Part shown: piece by piece, positions 14,894-23,653 of the stretch
Layout of the letters: each line of letters opens with the position of its first letter
Position numbering within the stretch: the first letter of the stretch is position 1
Virus record (IMG/VR): IMGVR_UViG_3300007540_000001
Location: 1 to 59,429 of that record
Origin: a virus
Length of the DNA stretch: 59,429 nucleotides
Reading direction: 5' to 3' (one strand)
Notes under the pieces: model-generated
Seen by the model: only the letters and a program-made list of their open reading frames with translations
Database searches by the model: none
What the model was told of the DNA's origin: nothing
Translations under genes and position numbers: made by a program

Positions 14894-15118
14894 ATGTCAC
14901 AAAAACAAAAAGGTTGGAAAGATAAAATTCTAGATAAAGCAGCTAATAAACTTAGAAAGTTAGAAAAAAAATATATAGACAAAATTCCAGAAGATGAAAA
15001 AGAATATAGTAATGATTTGTTTAAACAAAATAATAATAAAGAAGATAATAATGACTTATTTAAAAATGCAAGTGGTGGTAGAATAGTGTCATCATTTTAT
15101 AAAGGGGGAAAAATATGA
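14894..15118 (+). CDS. Small basic protein with C-terminal SSFYKGGKI
   Basis: This is a 74-residue, Lys/Asn-rich protein with AAGGAAAG upstream of the ATG. The end reads NASGGRIVSSFYKGGKI, nearly the same as the end of the next protein. The codons for KGGK also form the AAAGGGGGA ribosome binding site of the next gene, which starts ATGATG across this stop. Function unknown; probably a minor virion or DNA-binding protein. Confidence 0.65.
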   Translation: MSQKQKGWKDKILDKAANKLRKLEKKYIDKIPEDEKEYSNDLFKQNNNKEDNNDLFKNASGGRIVSSFYKGGKI

Positions 15119-15471
15119 TGGCAAATAAAATTAAAATTGAAGTTAAGAATGCAGATGGTACAGTTAATAAAAAAGAAACAGCTCGTATTAAAGAAAATAC
15201 TAGACGTATGGAAAATGAAAGAAAAACAGATATGTTTGGTAAGAGTAGAAAAAAAAGAATAACTGAAGTTCCCAGAGATGCCCTTATAAAAGGAGTAAGA
15301 AATGTAATGTCTGTAATTCCGGGACAAGTAGGTAAAAGAGGTAAAGAAGATTTAATGCTTAATCGTATGGCTAAAGAAGTAGATAAGAACTATTTAGAAG
15401 AAAAATCTAAAGGTGGTTCTTTATCAGGTTCTAAACTAGTAGCTTCATTTTATAAAGGGGGAAGAATATAA
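15115..15471 (+). CDS. Small basic protein with C-terminal ASFYKGGRI
   Basis: This 118-residue basic protein overlaps the previous stop (ATGA). The second ATG at 15118 is an equally possible start. The body is helical and Lys/Arg-rich (NADGTVNKKETARIKENTRR), and the C-terminus is SGSKLVASFYKGGRI. As in its neighbour, the final KGGR codons supply the AAAGGGGGA ribosome binding site of the following gene. No known family. Confidence 0.65.
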   Translation: MMANKIKIEVKNADGTVNKKETARIKENTRRMENERKTDMFGKSRKKRITEVPRDALIKGVRNVMSVIPGQVGKRGKEDLMLNRMAKEVDKNYLEEKSKGGSLSGSKLVASFYKGGRI

Positions 15472-15698
15472 TGTTAAAAAATAATTTTAAATCATCTAAG
15501 GAAGCAAGAACAGGTAAAGGAGAAAAACTTAAATTAGATTCTTTTACTGATTCAACAGGTAGACCAACTGGACAAGGATTTGGTGCAGCACGTAAAGGAC
15601 CTTCTGTTGTAACCTTAAACAGAGGTGGACCAGCTAAACAAAAGTATCCATTAAAGTTAAAAGGTGGTGGAATGCCAGCTCGTATGAGAAATAGATAA
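15471..15698 (+). CDS. Small basic protein, 75 residues
   Basis: This protein starts on the previous stop (TAATG) and ends in the same way with the next gene. It is rich in Lys, Gly, Arg and Pro, including RPTGQGFGAARKGPSVVTLN and a C-terminus KLKGGGMPARMRNR. It is probably disordered and nucleic-acid binding. Function unknown. Confidence 0.6.
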   Translation: MLKNNFKSSKEARTGKGEKLKLDSFTDSTGRPTGQGFGAARKGPSVVTLNRGGPAKQKYPLKLKGGGMPARMRNR

Positions 15699-15874
15699 TG
15701 GCAATTACACGAGCTAAGACGGGTAAACAAATTAAAGGTAAACTTGGATCTGGTAAAAGGTTTAAGAAGCTTGCTAAAAAAACTTCCCCTGCTTTAGCTG
15801 CTTATATAGGCAGAAAAAAGTATGGAAAGAAAAAGTTCCAACAGCTTAGTGCTAAAGGAAGAAAACGTAAATAA
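15698..15874 (+). CDS. Very basic 58-residue protein
   Basis: The frame begins on the stop of the previous gene (TAATG) and ends at 15874. The product starts MAITRAKTGKQIKGKLGSGK, contains TSPALAAYIGRKKYG and ends SAKGRKRK. Roughly a third of the residues are Lys or Arg. Small proteins of this type cluster in the structural regions of marine phages and may condense packaged DNA, but that is not shown. Confidence 0.7.
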   Translation: MAITRAKTGKQIKGKLGSGKRFKKLAKKTSPALAAYIGRKKYGKKKFQQLSAKGRKRK

Positions 15875-15901
15875 CATTAACCAATAAAAGGAGGTGGTCT
15901 G

Positions 15902-16087
15902 ATGGCTGCAGCAAAAAAAGTAGGTAAAAAGAAACAAGGTTATAAGGCTCGTAAAGATGAATCAATTGCAATGAGAGTTAAAAAGAAAAGAACTCCAAAA
16001 CAGTTAAGAGCATCTGCAAATGAATCTTATGGTAAGTTTGGTTCTAAAGCTAAGAAAAAAGGTAAAATTAATAGAAGAAAAGCTTAG
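15902..16087 (+). CDS. Very basic 61-residue protein with the strongest ribosome binding site
   Basis: AAGGAGGT at 15888-15895, six bases before the ATG, is a full-length match to the 16S anti-Shine-Dalgarno and the best in the window, which suggests high expression. The product is about 40 percent Lys and Arg (MAAAKKVGKKKQGYKARKDE, then RTPKQLRASANESYGKFG). High expression plus strong basicity suggests a DNA-packing or DNA-binding role. No family is established. Confidence 0.7.
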   Translation: MAAAKKVGKKKQGYKARKDESIAMRVKKKRTPKQLRASANESYGKFGSKAKKKGKINRRKA

Positions 16088-16096
16088 GAAAAACTA

Positions 16097-16789
16097 ATGG
16101 CTACATCTGGTACTAATGCATTTAATTTAGATTTCTATGTGGATGAAATCATTGAGGAAGCTTACGAGCTTGCTGGTGGTCAACCACAAACAGGATATGA
16201 TGGTCGTAGTGCCAGACGTAGTTTAAATCTTTTATTAACTGACTGGCAAAATCGTGGTGTTCTTTTATGGGGTACAGATTTACAAACAGTAACTCTTACT
16301 TATAATCAAGCAAAAGAAACATTGGATACATCAACAGTAGATGTACTTGATGGTTATATGCGAGCTTCTAATGAAGGTAATGATTTGCAAATGACTCGTG
16401 TATCTTATGAAGAATACGAAGGTATTGTAGATAAAACTTCAACAGGAAGACCTGTACAGTTTGCTACACTCAGAGGAGAGAATACAGTTTCAGTATACTT
16501 CTGGCCTGTGCCTGATAATACTCAGACATATACTTTTAGATATTATAGAGTAAGAAGATTATATGATATTACTAAGAGTGCTCTTCAAAATGCTGATGTA
16601 CCTTTTAGATTTTTACCTTGCCTTATTAATGGACTTGCTTATTATCTATCTATGAAAAGACCTAATACTTCAGGTGATAGAATTATGATGTTAAAAGCAA
16701 ACTATGAAGAAACATTCCAATCAGCTTTTGAAGCAGATAAACAAAGAGCAGATATGTATGTAGTTCCTAGATTAGGATATATTAATTAA
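16097..16789 (+). CDS. Tail connector/adaptor-type protein
   Basis: This 230-residue protein begins MATSGTNAFNLDFYVDEIIE, followed by the ARRSLNLLLTDWQNRGVLLW segment (about residues 39-60) and a C-terminal YYRVRRLYDI and RFLPCLINGLAYYLSMK. This pattern is familiar from a family of podoviral tail-adaptor proteins that sit between the head connector and the distal tail. The identification rests on the pattern and position. The stop overlaps the next start (TAATG). Confidence 0.65.
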   Translation: MATSGTNAFNLDFYVDEIIEEAYELAGGQPQTGYDGRSARRSLNLLLTDWQNRGVLLWGTDLQTVTLTYNQAKETLDTSTVDVLDGYMRASNEGNDLQMTRVSYEEYEGIVDKTSTGRPVQFATLRGENTVSVYFWPVPDNTQTYTFRYYRVRRLYDITKSALQNADVPFRFLPCLINGLAYYLSMKRPNTSGDRIMMLKANYEETFQSAFEADKQRADMYVVPRLGYIN

Positions 16790-17067
16790 TGGCAAGTAAT
16801 TCACGAACACCGGGAATTTGTGATCAATGTGGTTTTCAATATAAATTACATGTATTACAAAAGACTAGTTATAATACTAAGGTTTGTCCTGAATGTTGGG
16901 ATGGTATGTGGAACATTCAAAACAATCCTTTAAATTATTCTCCTACTATAACTCCTGAAGTTCCTGTACGAGATCCAAGACCTCCATCAAATGTAGATAG
17001 AAATATTTCATGGGAGGGTGCTACAATGAATTGGGAAGAGCAAACTAATGATTGGAATCTTGTCTAA
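16789..17067 (+). CDS. Zinc-ribbon protein
   Basis: This is a 92-residue protein with CDQCG at residues 11-15 and CPECW at about 33-37. The two CxxC pairs make a compact zinc ribbon. The C-terminal half is Pro/Asn-rich with two Trp-containing motifs (ISWEGATMNWEEQTNDW) and probably unstructured. Such small zinc-ribbon proteins often stand beside podophage tail genes, with no known role. They could be assembly factors or minor tail parts. Confidence 0.7.
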   Translation: MASNSRTPGICDQCGFQYKLHVLQKTSYNTKVCPECWDGMWNIQNNPLNYSPTITPEVPVRDPRPPSNVDRNISWEGATMNWEEQTNDWNLV

Positions 17068-17080
17068 GTTGTGGTATGAT
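17052..17080 (+). promoter_or_regulatory. Promoter for the fibre region
   Basis: TTGGAA at 17052-17057, a 17-base spacer and TATGAT at 17075-17080 preceded by TGG. It overlaps the end of the zinc-ribbon gene and lies just before the first fibre gene. Confidence 0.55.
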
Positions 17081-17102
17081 AAAGAAAGTTTGGAGCTAAA
17101 GA

Positions 17103-19118
17103 ATGACGACATTAACTGGTACTAAAATTGCAAATACTTATGGTGGACTACTCAAGGTTAGTTCAACAGGAGTAAGTGGCACTCTACAAAATGTTACAGA
17201 TGGTTATGGTAATAATTCTGCCATTCAACTTTCTAATTCTACATTTAATATTTCAGGTGCTTTTCAATTAGGTGGTACAGCAATTACTGCTGATGCTTCT
17301 GCAATTAATGCTATAACAGATTTAACAGGTTTCAATGGCTATGTTGCCATGGTTAGTGGTGTTGCTTATGGTAGAGAGTTAACACGTAGTGCTCCTTTAT
17401 CTATTACTAATGGTGCAGGACAAGCTGGTAATACTAATATATCTTTACAGATTAGTGGTATAACTTCTGGTACTTATGGTCCTTTACATAAATTTAATAT
17501 TAGTGAATTTGGAATAGTAGTTAGTGCAGAGACTACTTCAAGCATGACTCTAACTAATTTATCTGTAACTGATCTTTGGGTAGCTCAAACTCTTACAGGA
17601 AACAGAGCAACTTTTATTAATGAAGTATCTGCTACTGGAGGTTTTAGAGGAGCTCTTACTGGTGATGTAACTGGTAATGTAGTAGGAAATGTAACTGGTA
17701 ATGTAGTAGGAGATGTAACTGGTGATCTTACAGGAGATGTAACAGGAGATGTTACTGGTAATTTAACTGGTAATGTAACTGGTAATGTTAGTGGAGCAAC
17801 TGCAAACTTTAGTTCTAAAGTAAGTGGAACTATGGTAGTAGGAGCAAGTGCAACTTTTACTCAACAAGTAAGTGCAGGATTTTACTATGGAGATGGTAGA
17901 CATTTAGTTAATCTTCCTTCTGGTGCTGGTGGTACAATGAATGCTCTAACTGCTGGTAATGGAATTAATATAACAGTAGATGCAGGTACAACAACAACAG
18001 CAAATGTAAGTGGTACTATAAAAGTTTCAGATGCATTAACTATTACTTCATTAGAATTAACAGGTACAGGAGATGGATTACAAGTTAATCATAATGCTAG
18101 AATTAATGGTAATGTTACAGCATCTGCATACTGGGGGGATGGTTCTAATCTAACAAACTTACCAAGTGCTTCAACATCTGTTGCAGCTTTCACAGTTAAT
18201 CAACTTACTGCTGTATCTTCATCTGCATTAGCTTCAGCATCTGCAAGTAGTTTAGTAGTAAGTGGTAATGTAACAGCTACTGCATATTGGGGAGATGGTT
18301 CTAATTTAACTAACTTACCAAGTGCTCCTACATCTGTAGCAACATTTACAGTTAATCAACTTACAGCAGTATCATCTGCTATATTAGCTTCTGCTACAGC
18401 AGATAGTTTAGTAGTAAGTGGTAATGTAACTGCATCTGGATATTGGGGAAGTGGTGCTAACTTAACAGGTATTGTGTTACCTGCAAGTGGTACAGATTTA
18501 AATTTAAACAATCTTAATGTAGGAGTTAAAACTTCTACTACAGCTCTGGCAGTAAATGCTATTGCATCTATAGGTGGAGATGTTTATGTAGCGGGTGGTA
18601 GTATAGAAGTAAAAACAGATAGCGGTTCTCCAGCAAATATAGATTTATATTGTGAAGTTGGTAATGCTCATTATGCAAGATTAGAAGCTCCAGCTCATTC
18701 AGCATTTAGTGGTAATGTAGTAGCAACTATGCCTGTAAGTACTACAAAACTAGCAGGTGTTTCAACAACAGATACATTTGTAAATAAATCTTTTGGTAAT
18801 CAAACTACATTTGGAAGTGGTATAACTGTTGGAACTAATGTAACTGCTGCAGCTTATTGGGGTGATGGTTCTAACTTAACTAATTTAACACCTTTTACTT
18901 CTTCAGCTAATTTAACAGTAAATAACTTAGGAGTAGTAACTGCTGCAAGTATTACTGATTTAACAGCAGGAACAGTAGATGTAACAGGACAAGTATCTGG
19001 AGTAGGAATAACTTTAAGTGGTAATGTTACAGCTTCAGGATATTGGGGAGATGGATCAAACTTAACTGGAGTAGCTACTAATGATAGTATTATAGCTCTC
19101 GCAATAGCATTAGGATAA
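17103..19118 (+). CDS. Repeat-rich tail fibre protein
   Basis: This 671-residue protein consists almost entirely of short beta-repeats. Residues 187-230 are eleven tetrapeptides of the form G-(D/N)-(V/L)-(T/V/S). The motif YWGDGSNLTNL or close variants occurs six times (near residues 259, 342, 394, 445, 583 and 645), with two adjacent units of about 52 residues. Such repeats build trimeric fibre shafts in marine phages. It is Asn/Thr/Ala/Ser-rich and poor in charge. No S74 autoprotease or enzyme domain is seen. It is probably a structural fibre in the receptor-binding apparatus. Confidence 0.78.
   Translation: MTTLTGTKIANTYGGLLKVSSTGVSGTLQNVTDGYGNNSAIQLSNSTFNISGAFQLGGTAITADASAINAITDLTGFNGYVAMVSGVAYGRELTRSAPLSITNGAGQAGNTNISLQISGITSGTYGPLHKFNISEFGIVVSAETTSSMTLTNLSVTDLWVAQTLTGNRATFINEVSATGGFRGALTGDVTGNVVGNVTGNVVGDVTGDLTGDVTGDVTGNLTGNVTGNVSGATANFSSKVSGTMVVGASATFTQQVSAGFYYGDGRHLVNLPSGAGGTMNALTAGNGINITVDAGTTTTANVSGTIKVSDALTITSLELTGTGDGLQVNHNARINGNVTASAYWGDGSNLTNLPSASTSVAAFTVNQLTAVSSSALASASASSLVVSGNVTATAYWGDGSNLTNLPSAPTSVATFTVNQLTAVSSAILASATADSLVVSGNVTASGYWGSGANLTGIVLPASGTDLNLNNLNVGVKTSTTALAVNAIASIGGDVYVAGGSIEVKTDSGSPANIDLYCEVGNAHYARLEAPAHSAFSGNVVATMPVSTTKLAGVSTTDTFVNKSFGNQTTFGSGITVGTNVTAAAYWGDGSNLTNLTPFTSSANLTVNNLGVVTAASITDLTAGTVDVTGQVSGVGITLSGNVTASGYWGDGSNLTGVATNDSIIALAIALG
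17661..17792 (+). repeat. Eleven 12-base repeats encoding GDVT/GNVT
   Basis: The units are variants of GGTAATGTAACT in frame within the fibre gene. Codon choices vary between units, so the repeat is maintained at the protein level, not a recent DNA slippage tract. Confidence 0.85.
18108..19060 (+). repeat. Dispersed YWGDGSNLT-coding repeats
   Basis: Five copies of the GNVTA(S/T)-x-YWGDGSNLTN segment are encoded here. The first three are spaced about 156 bases apart (about 52 residues) and look like tandem duplications. The later two are more diverged. Confidence 0.75.
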
Positions 19119-19122
19119 TAAC

Positions 19123-19455
19123 ATGGCAAATACATTTTTAAGAAAAACATCACAAGGAATAGGCACAGGAGCAACAAGAGTAGGAAGTTATACTGTTGCT
19201 TCAGCTACACAAACAACTGTTATAGGATTAACTTTAGCAAATGTAACAGGAAGCACCATTTATGTTGACTGTGATCATAATGATGGAGCTACTGATACAG
19301 CTTTAGTTAAGACTGCACCTATACCATCAGGAGGTTCATTGATAGTTGTAGGAGGAGATCAAAAAGTTGTATTACAAACAGGAGATGGTATATTTGTTAA
19401 TTCAGATGTAGCTTCTTCCGTTGATGTTGTAATGTCAATATTGGAGATAACATAA
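19123..19455 (+). CDS. Small virion protein common in marine phage fibre regions
   Basis: This 110-residue protein starts MANTFLRKTSQGIGTGATRV and continues with DTALVKTAPIPSGGSLIVVG and GDQKVVLQTGDGIFVNS, ending VDVVMSILEIT. I associate this pattern with a small, well-conserved structural protein of cyanophages and other marine phages, located near fibre genes. It would fold as a small beta-sandwich. Its role in the virion is not established. The stop overlaps the next start. Confidence 0.75.
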   Translation: MANTFLRKTSQGIGTGATRVGSYTVASATQTTVIGLTLANVTGSTIYVDCDHNDGATDTALVKTAPIPSGGSLIVVGGDQKVVLQTGDGIFVNSDVASSVDVVMSILEIT

Positions 19456-20006
19456 TGTCATACCTTGGTAATGGACCAGCTGATGCAATAGCAACATCAA
19501 GTCAAATAGCTGATGGTGCTGTTACTACACCTAAGTTAGCAACAGGTGCTGTTACTAATGTAAAGGTTAGTGCAGGAACATTAATGGATGCTGCTGTAAA
19601 TGCTAATGCAAGTATTGCTCTTACTAAGATAGGAGACAATGCAACTCTTGCAAAGAATGATACTAATAATTCATGGGTTAAAGCTCAAGCAGGATATACT
19701 GTATCCTCTTCAGAAACTGGAGCTTTTACTTTTGATTATGATACATACCAAAATTTTATTGTAACTCTTGGAGGTAATATTACTTTCTCAAATCCTACCA
19801 CAGAAAATGTAGGACAATCAGGAGTAATAGTTTTAGTTCAAGATGGTACAGGTAGTAGAACTTTATCTTTAGGAACAGATTATGAAACAGTAGGTGGTGC
19901 TGGAATTACATTAAGTACAGCTGGAGGATCAGTTGATGTTCTACCATATTATGTAAAAGCTACAGGAAGCATTCAATTGGGTGCACCACAATTAGCATTT
20001 AGTTAG
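19455..20006 (+). CDS. Fibre-associated protein with TYQNF domain
   Basis: This is a 183-residue protein. The N-terminal part (MSYLGNGPADAIATSSQIAD, then GAVTTPKLATGAVTNVK) resembles phage fibre head-binding segments. Residues 95-183 are a beta domain starting DTYQNFIVTLGGNITFSNPT and ending IQLGAPQLAF. The same domain, nearly identical in places (GTGSRTLSLGTDYETVGG), recurs at the C-terminus of the protein at 23654 and in a diverged form at 20015. It probably links or caps fibres. Confidence 0.7.
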   Translation: MSYLGNGPADAIATSSQIADGAVTTPKLATGAVTNVKVSAGTLMDAAVNANASIALTKIGDNATLAKNDTNNSWVKAQAGYTVSSSETGAFTFDYDTYQNFIVTLGGNITFSNPTTENVGQSGVIVLVQDGTGSRTLSLGTDYETVGGAGITLSTAGGSVDVLPYYVKATGSIQLGAPQLAFS

Positions 20007-20014
20007 GAGAAGAA

Positions 20015-20425
20015 ATGACAACCAGAGCACGATACCTTGCAAGTTACCATGCTTCCGTAGGAGCTATAACTAATACAAGTCAAACTTTTAGCACAGCTCA
20101 AATAGGAGCAGTTACTACTTTAACTGATGGTGCAAACATTTCTACTGATCTCGCTGTAAATAATAATTTTCAAGTAACTCTTGCAGGTAATAGAACTTTA
20201 GATAATCCTACTAATCCGGGTGTTTCACAAACAGGTTCTATATTTATTGTACAAGATGGTTCAGGTAGTAGAACATTATCTTTTGGAACTAACTGGAAGT
20301 TTGCTGGTGGCACAGGTCCAACACTTAGTACAGCTGCTGCTGCAGTTGATAGATTAGATTATGTAGTAAAGACTGCTAGTGAAGTACAATCTGTAGTAAC
20401 TCTAGATATAAAAACGATTGCGTAG
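20015..20425 (+). CDS. Diverged TYQNF-domain protein
   Basis: This 136-residue protein carries a second copy of the beta domain: NNFQVTLAGNRTLDNPTNPG, then GSGSRTLSFGTNWKF, about residues 48-130. It lacks the long N-terminal section of its upstream paralogue. A GGAG precedes the ATG. It is probably another component of the first fibre module. Role unknown. Confidence 0.65.
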   Translation: MTTRARYLASYHASVGAITNTSQTFSTAQIGAVTTLTDGANISTDLAVNNNFQVTLAGNRTLDNPTNPGVSQTGSIFIVQDGSGSRTLSFGTNWKFAGGTGPTLSTAAAAVDRLDYVVKTASEVQSVVTLDIKTIA

Positions 20426-20428
20426 TCC

Positions 20429-22993
20429 ATGGGAGTGCTAGGTAACAACGCACTTGTAGGAGCATCTGCAGCTGGTGCAGCAGGTGGTGGTAATTTCTAT
20501 ACGCATCAAATTCCAAACTCAGTCAGAATGGTTGCTCCTAGTAGCACATCATCAAACAATTCTAGATTAACAAAAACATTTAGTACTGTTGATTCTAATG
20601 TACATTTTACTTTAAACTTTTGGATTAAAAGATCAGCAATAGAAGGAAAAAATCCAGTTTCAAGTGCAAGACCATTAACACTATTTACTCCTAGAAGTGG
20701 TACAAGTGGTTCTGTTTTACAAGAATTTCAATTTGGTGCTACTGGTTCTTATGGAGCAGGAGATGCTTTTGTAATTACTAATACAAATAGTGGTACATAT
20801 ATTTTATCTACTAATAATTTATTTCGTGATACTTCGGCATGGTATAATATTCATATACAAGCAGATCTTGATAATGCTTCAGCAAGTGAAAAATTAAAAA
20901 TATTTGTTAATGGAACAGAAGCTTCTTATAATGTAGATAATAGAAGTTCATATACTTCTTTAGCAGGAGTAGTAGCTGGTGCTTGGACAATAGGAGATTA
21001 TTATAATTATGGTTATCCTATTCAAAGTTACCTAGCACAATGGTGTTATATTGATGGAACTACATATGCACCTACAGATTTTGCAGAAATGTCTAATGGA
21101 GTATGGATACCTAAAGATGTTACTGGATTAACATTTGGAAGTGCAGGACATTTATTAATGTTTCAAGATAGTAGTGCTTTAGGAGATGATACAAGTGGTA
21201 ATACTAATGATTGGACTTCCTCTAATCTTGACACACACGACCAAATGTTAGATACTCCCACCTTCAACTCTAGTTCTAATGGTGGTAATTATCCTACATA
21301 CAATCCTTTATTAAAACCACCTAGTAATTTAACTCTTGCAGAAGGTAATTTAAAAGCTACATTAACTTCAAATAATACTGGAATTATGACTAATTGGCAA
21401 GTTCCTTTAACTGGTAAATGGTATTGGGAAGTTGATATGGATAATATACCTTCAGGTCAAGGAATATATATAGGAGTTATGCCAGCAAATACTGACCTTA
21501 CTATTAATCAAGAATCAAATAATTTAGGACTTGTTTATTATTCTATTAATGGAAATAGTATATTAAAAGGTACTAGGTCGTCTTATGGTGCAACTTTTAC
21601 TACAGGTGATATTATAAGTATAGCTGTTGATAGAGATGCTGATACTATACAGTTTTATAAAAATGGTTCTGCACAGGGATCAGCAATAGATGTATCTAGT
21701 CTTGATGCAGAGTTCTTTTGTTATATGGGTTGTACAGGAGGAAGTGGGCCATTTAGTGCAATTCTTAATTTTGGACAAGATGGAACTTTTGCTGGAAATG
21801 TTACAGCACAAGGTAATAGTGATGACACAGGCTATGGTAACTTTTATTATGCTCCACCTACAGGATTCTTAGCTATGTGTTCTGGTAATCAGCCACTATC
21901 TGCACAAATAGATCCAGCACAAAATTCAGATGATTATCCACAAAAATTATTTGGTGCTTATACTTATGTAGGAAATAATGATGGTGATAGAACTGTATCA
22001 ACAGATTTTCAAACAGATATGGCATGGATAAAAGTTAGAAGTATTGTAGATAATAATTATATTCAAGATTCTACCAGAGGATTTGGGTTTAGTAAATCTA
22101 TTAGTACTAACTCAACAGGACTAGAAGGAGCTAATGGTGGAGCTCCAACCACTACTAAAGTAGATTCTGTATCTTCCTCTAATATGGTAGTTACTGGAGC
22201 AGATTTTACTTATTCAAGTGCAACTTATGTTGCGTGGCTTTGGAGAGCAAATGGTGGAACAACAGTAACAAATACACAAGGTTCAGAAGACTCTACAGTA
22301 CAAACAGATCCTTCAGGACATTTTAGTATTGTAAAATGGACAGGTACAAGTGATTCATGGGGTAATGCTATTACAGTTGGGCATGGATTAAATGCTGCTC
22401 CTGATCTTATAATTGGAAAAAAGTATTTAGGAAATGCAGATGAATGGCAAATATTCTTTAGTGATTATGGAGATTATTCTATAGGTGGTTCTAATGCTGC
22501 TTCTAATTCTTTAGTTTTAAATAATGATTCTGCTCTTTATACAAATCAATCATATAAAGGTTATGGTGGTGTTATGCCTACTTCAACAGTATTTACAGTA
22601 GATGGTAATAATCTTAATGGTTCTGGTGATACAGTTTTAGCTTATTGTTTTGCAAATTGTGAAGGATATATTAAAGTAGGAACATACGAAGGAAATGCAA
22701 ATGCAGATGGTGTATTTGTTTATACTGGATTTGAACCAGCATTTTTTATGTGCAAACCTTTACCAGCAGGAAATTGGAGAATACAAGATACTAAAAGGTC
22801 TCCTTATAATGTAGCTAATAAAACTTTATTTCCTAATCATACGAATGCAGAACAAAGTTACAGTTCAGATCGTATAGATATATTATCAAATGGAGTAAAA
22901 ATGAGAGCATCAGATTCAAATTATAACCAAGCAACAACATTTGTATACTTAGCTATGGCACATAATCCTTTTAAGTACTCATTGGCTAGGTAG
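20429..22993 (+). CDS. Large receptor-binding fibre with LamG-like and SPRY-like domains (first copy)
   Basis: This is an 854-residue protein. Residues about 25-190 resemble a concanavalin/LamG jelly roll (FTLNFWIKRSA, then DTSAWYNIHIQADL, and YLAQWCYIDGTTYAPTDFAE). GVWIPKDVTGLTFG and SGNTNDWTSSNL follow. About 305-470 look like a SPRY-type sandwich (GKWYWEVDM, IYIGVMPAN, DRDADTIQFYKNG). The C-terminal half repeats the FAQCEGYIKVGTYEGN-like pattern seen in its paralogue (here CFANCEGYIKVGTYEGNANA). LamG-like domains bind glycans, so this is a likely host-recognition protein. The ATG at 20429 has little ribosome-binding signal (four bases after the previous stop), suggesting translational coupling. 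Confidence 0.72.
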   Translation: MGVLGNNALVGASAAGAAGGGNFYTHQIPNSVRMVAPSSTSSNNSRLTKTFSTVDSNVHFTLNFWIKRSAIEGKNPVSSARPLTLFTPRSGTSGSVLQEFQFGATGSYGAGDAFVITNTNSGTYILSTNNLFRDTSAWYNIHIQADLDNASASEKLKIFVNGTEASYNVDNRSSYTSLAGVVAGAWTIGDYYNYGYPIQSYLAQWCYIDGTTYAPTDFAEMSNGVWIPKDVTGLTFGSAGHLLMFQDSSALGDDTSGNTNDWTSSNLDTHDQMLDTPTFNSSSNGGNYPTYNPLLKPPSNLTLAEGNLKATLTSNNTGIMTNWQVPLTGKWYWEVDMDNIPSGQGIYIGVMPANTDLTINQESNNLGLVYYSINGNSILKGTRSSYGATFTTGDIISIAVDRDADTIQFYKNGSAQGSAIDVSSLDAEFFCYMGCTGGSGPFSAILNFGQDGTFAGNVTAQGNSDDTGYGNFYYAPPTGFLAMCSGNQPLSAQIDPAQNSDDYPQKLFGAYTYVGNNDGDRTVSTDFQTDMAWIKVRSIVDNNYIQDSTRGFGFSKSISTNSTGLEGANGGAPTTTKVDSVSSSNMVVTGADFTYSSATYVAWLWRANGGTTVTNTQGSEDSTVQTDPSGHFSIVKWTGTSDSWGNAITVGHGLNAAPDLIIGKKYLGNADEWQIFFSDYGDYSIGGSNAASNSLVLNNDSALYTNQSYKGYGGVMPTSTVFTVDGNNLNGSGDTVLAYCFANCEGYIKVGTYEGNANADGVFVYTGFEPAFFMCKPLPAGNWRIQDTKRSPYNVANKTLFPNHTNAEQSYSSDRIDILSNGVKMRASDSNYNQATTFVYLAMAHNPFKYSLAR

Positions 22994-23010
22994 AATTAAT
23001 ATGATAAAAT
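22982..23010 (+). promoter_or_regulatory. Possible promoter before the second fibre module
   Basis: TTGGCT at 22982-22987, a 17-base spacer and TAAAAT at 23005-23010. It overlaps the end of the first large fibre gene and precedes an AAAGGAG ribosome binding site. Confidence 0.45.
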
Positions 23011-23037
23011 ACAAATTATAACTAAAGGAGAAATAAA

Positions 23038-23652
23038 ATGTGGGCACTCGTAAAAGATGGAAGTGTAAGTGAGATAATTGCACATCCAAAAAGTATAGTA
23101 GATGAGAATGGGATACAACATCCTCGTTCTGTTTTTACTATATGGACTAAAGAAGAAAGGTTAGGATTAGGTATCTATGATGTTATCATGGCTCCTACAT
23201 ATAATCCTAATTATTATATATCTCATGATCCAACTTATGAAATAGATGGTGATAATGTCGTACAGTCTATTGAAAAAGCAGGTGATATTAAATTAGAAGA
23301 TGAAGATGCATTAGATGAAGAAGGTAATAATCTTTTAGATATTAGTGGTAATCAAGTAATCAATAGAGGATTAAAATATAGTACTATTCAAAAAGTTAAA
23401 TCTCAACAAGCATCTTATCTAAGTTCAACTGATTGGGCTATTATTAGAAAAAGTGATAATGGAACAGAGATACCAGCAAACATTCAAACACATAGAGATG
23501 CTATAAGAAGTAAAGCAGAAGAAATGGAAACAGCTATTAGTGAATGTTCAACTATGGATGATTTTATTGCTCTTAATACTTCTACTCATAATGAAGATGG
23601 AACAATAAAAGAAATAGCACTATTAAATGATTGGCCTCAACTAGGAGAATAA
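23038..23652 (+). CDS. Probable tail fibre assembly protein
   Basis: This 204-residue protein starts MWALVKDGSVSEIIAHPKSI and has a C-terminal segment QQASYLSSTDWAIIRKSDNG, IPANIQTHRDAIRSKAEEME (about residues 125-170). The S-TDW-x-x-x-R and HRDAIR motifs are the signature of phage tail-fibre assembly proteins and the related DUF4376 group, which help fibre trimerisation or attachment. It lies between the two large fibre modules with its own promoter candidate and an AAAGGAG site. Confidence 0.72.
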   Translation: MWALVKDGSVSEIIAHPKSIVDENGIQHPRSVFTIWTKEERLGLGIYDVIMAPTYNPNYYISHDPTYEIDGDNVVQSIEKAGDIKLEDEDALDEEGNNLLDISGNQVINRGLKYSTIQKVKSQQASYLSSTDWAIIRKSDNGTEIPANIQTHRDAIRSKAEEMETAISECSTMDDFIALNTSTHNEDGTIKEIALLNDWPQLGE

Positions 23653-23653
23653 T

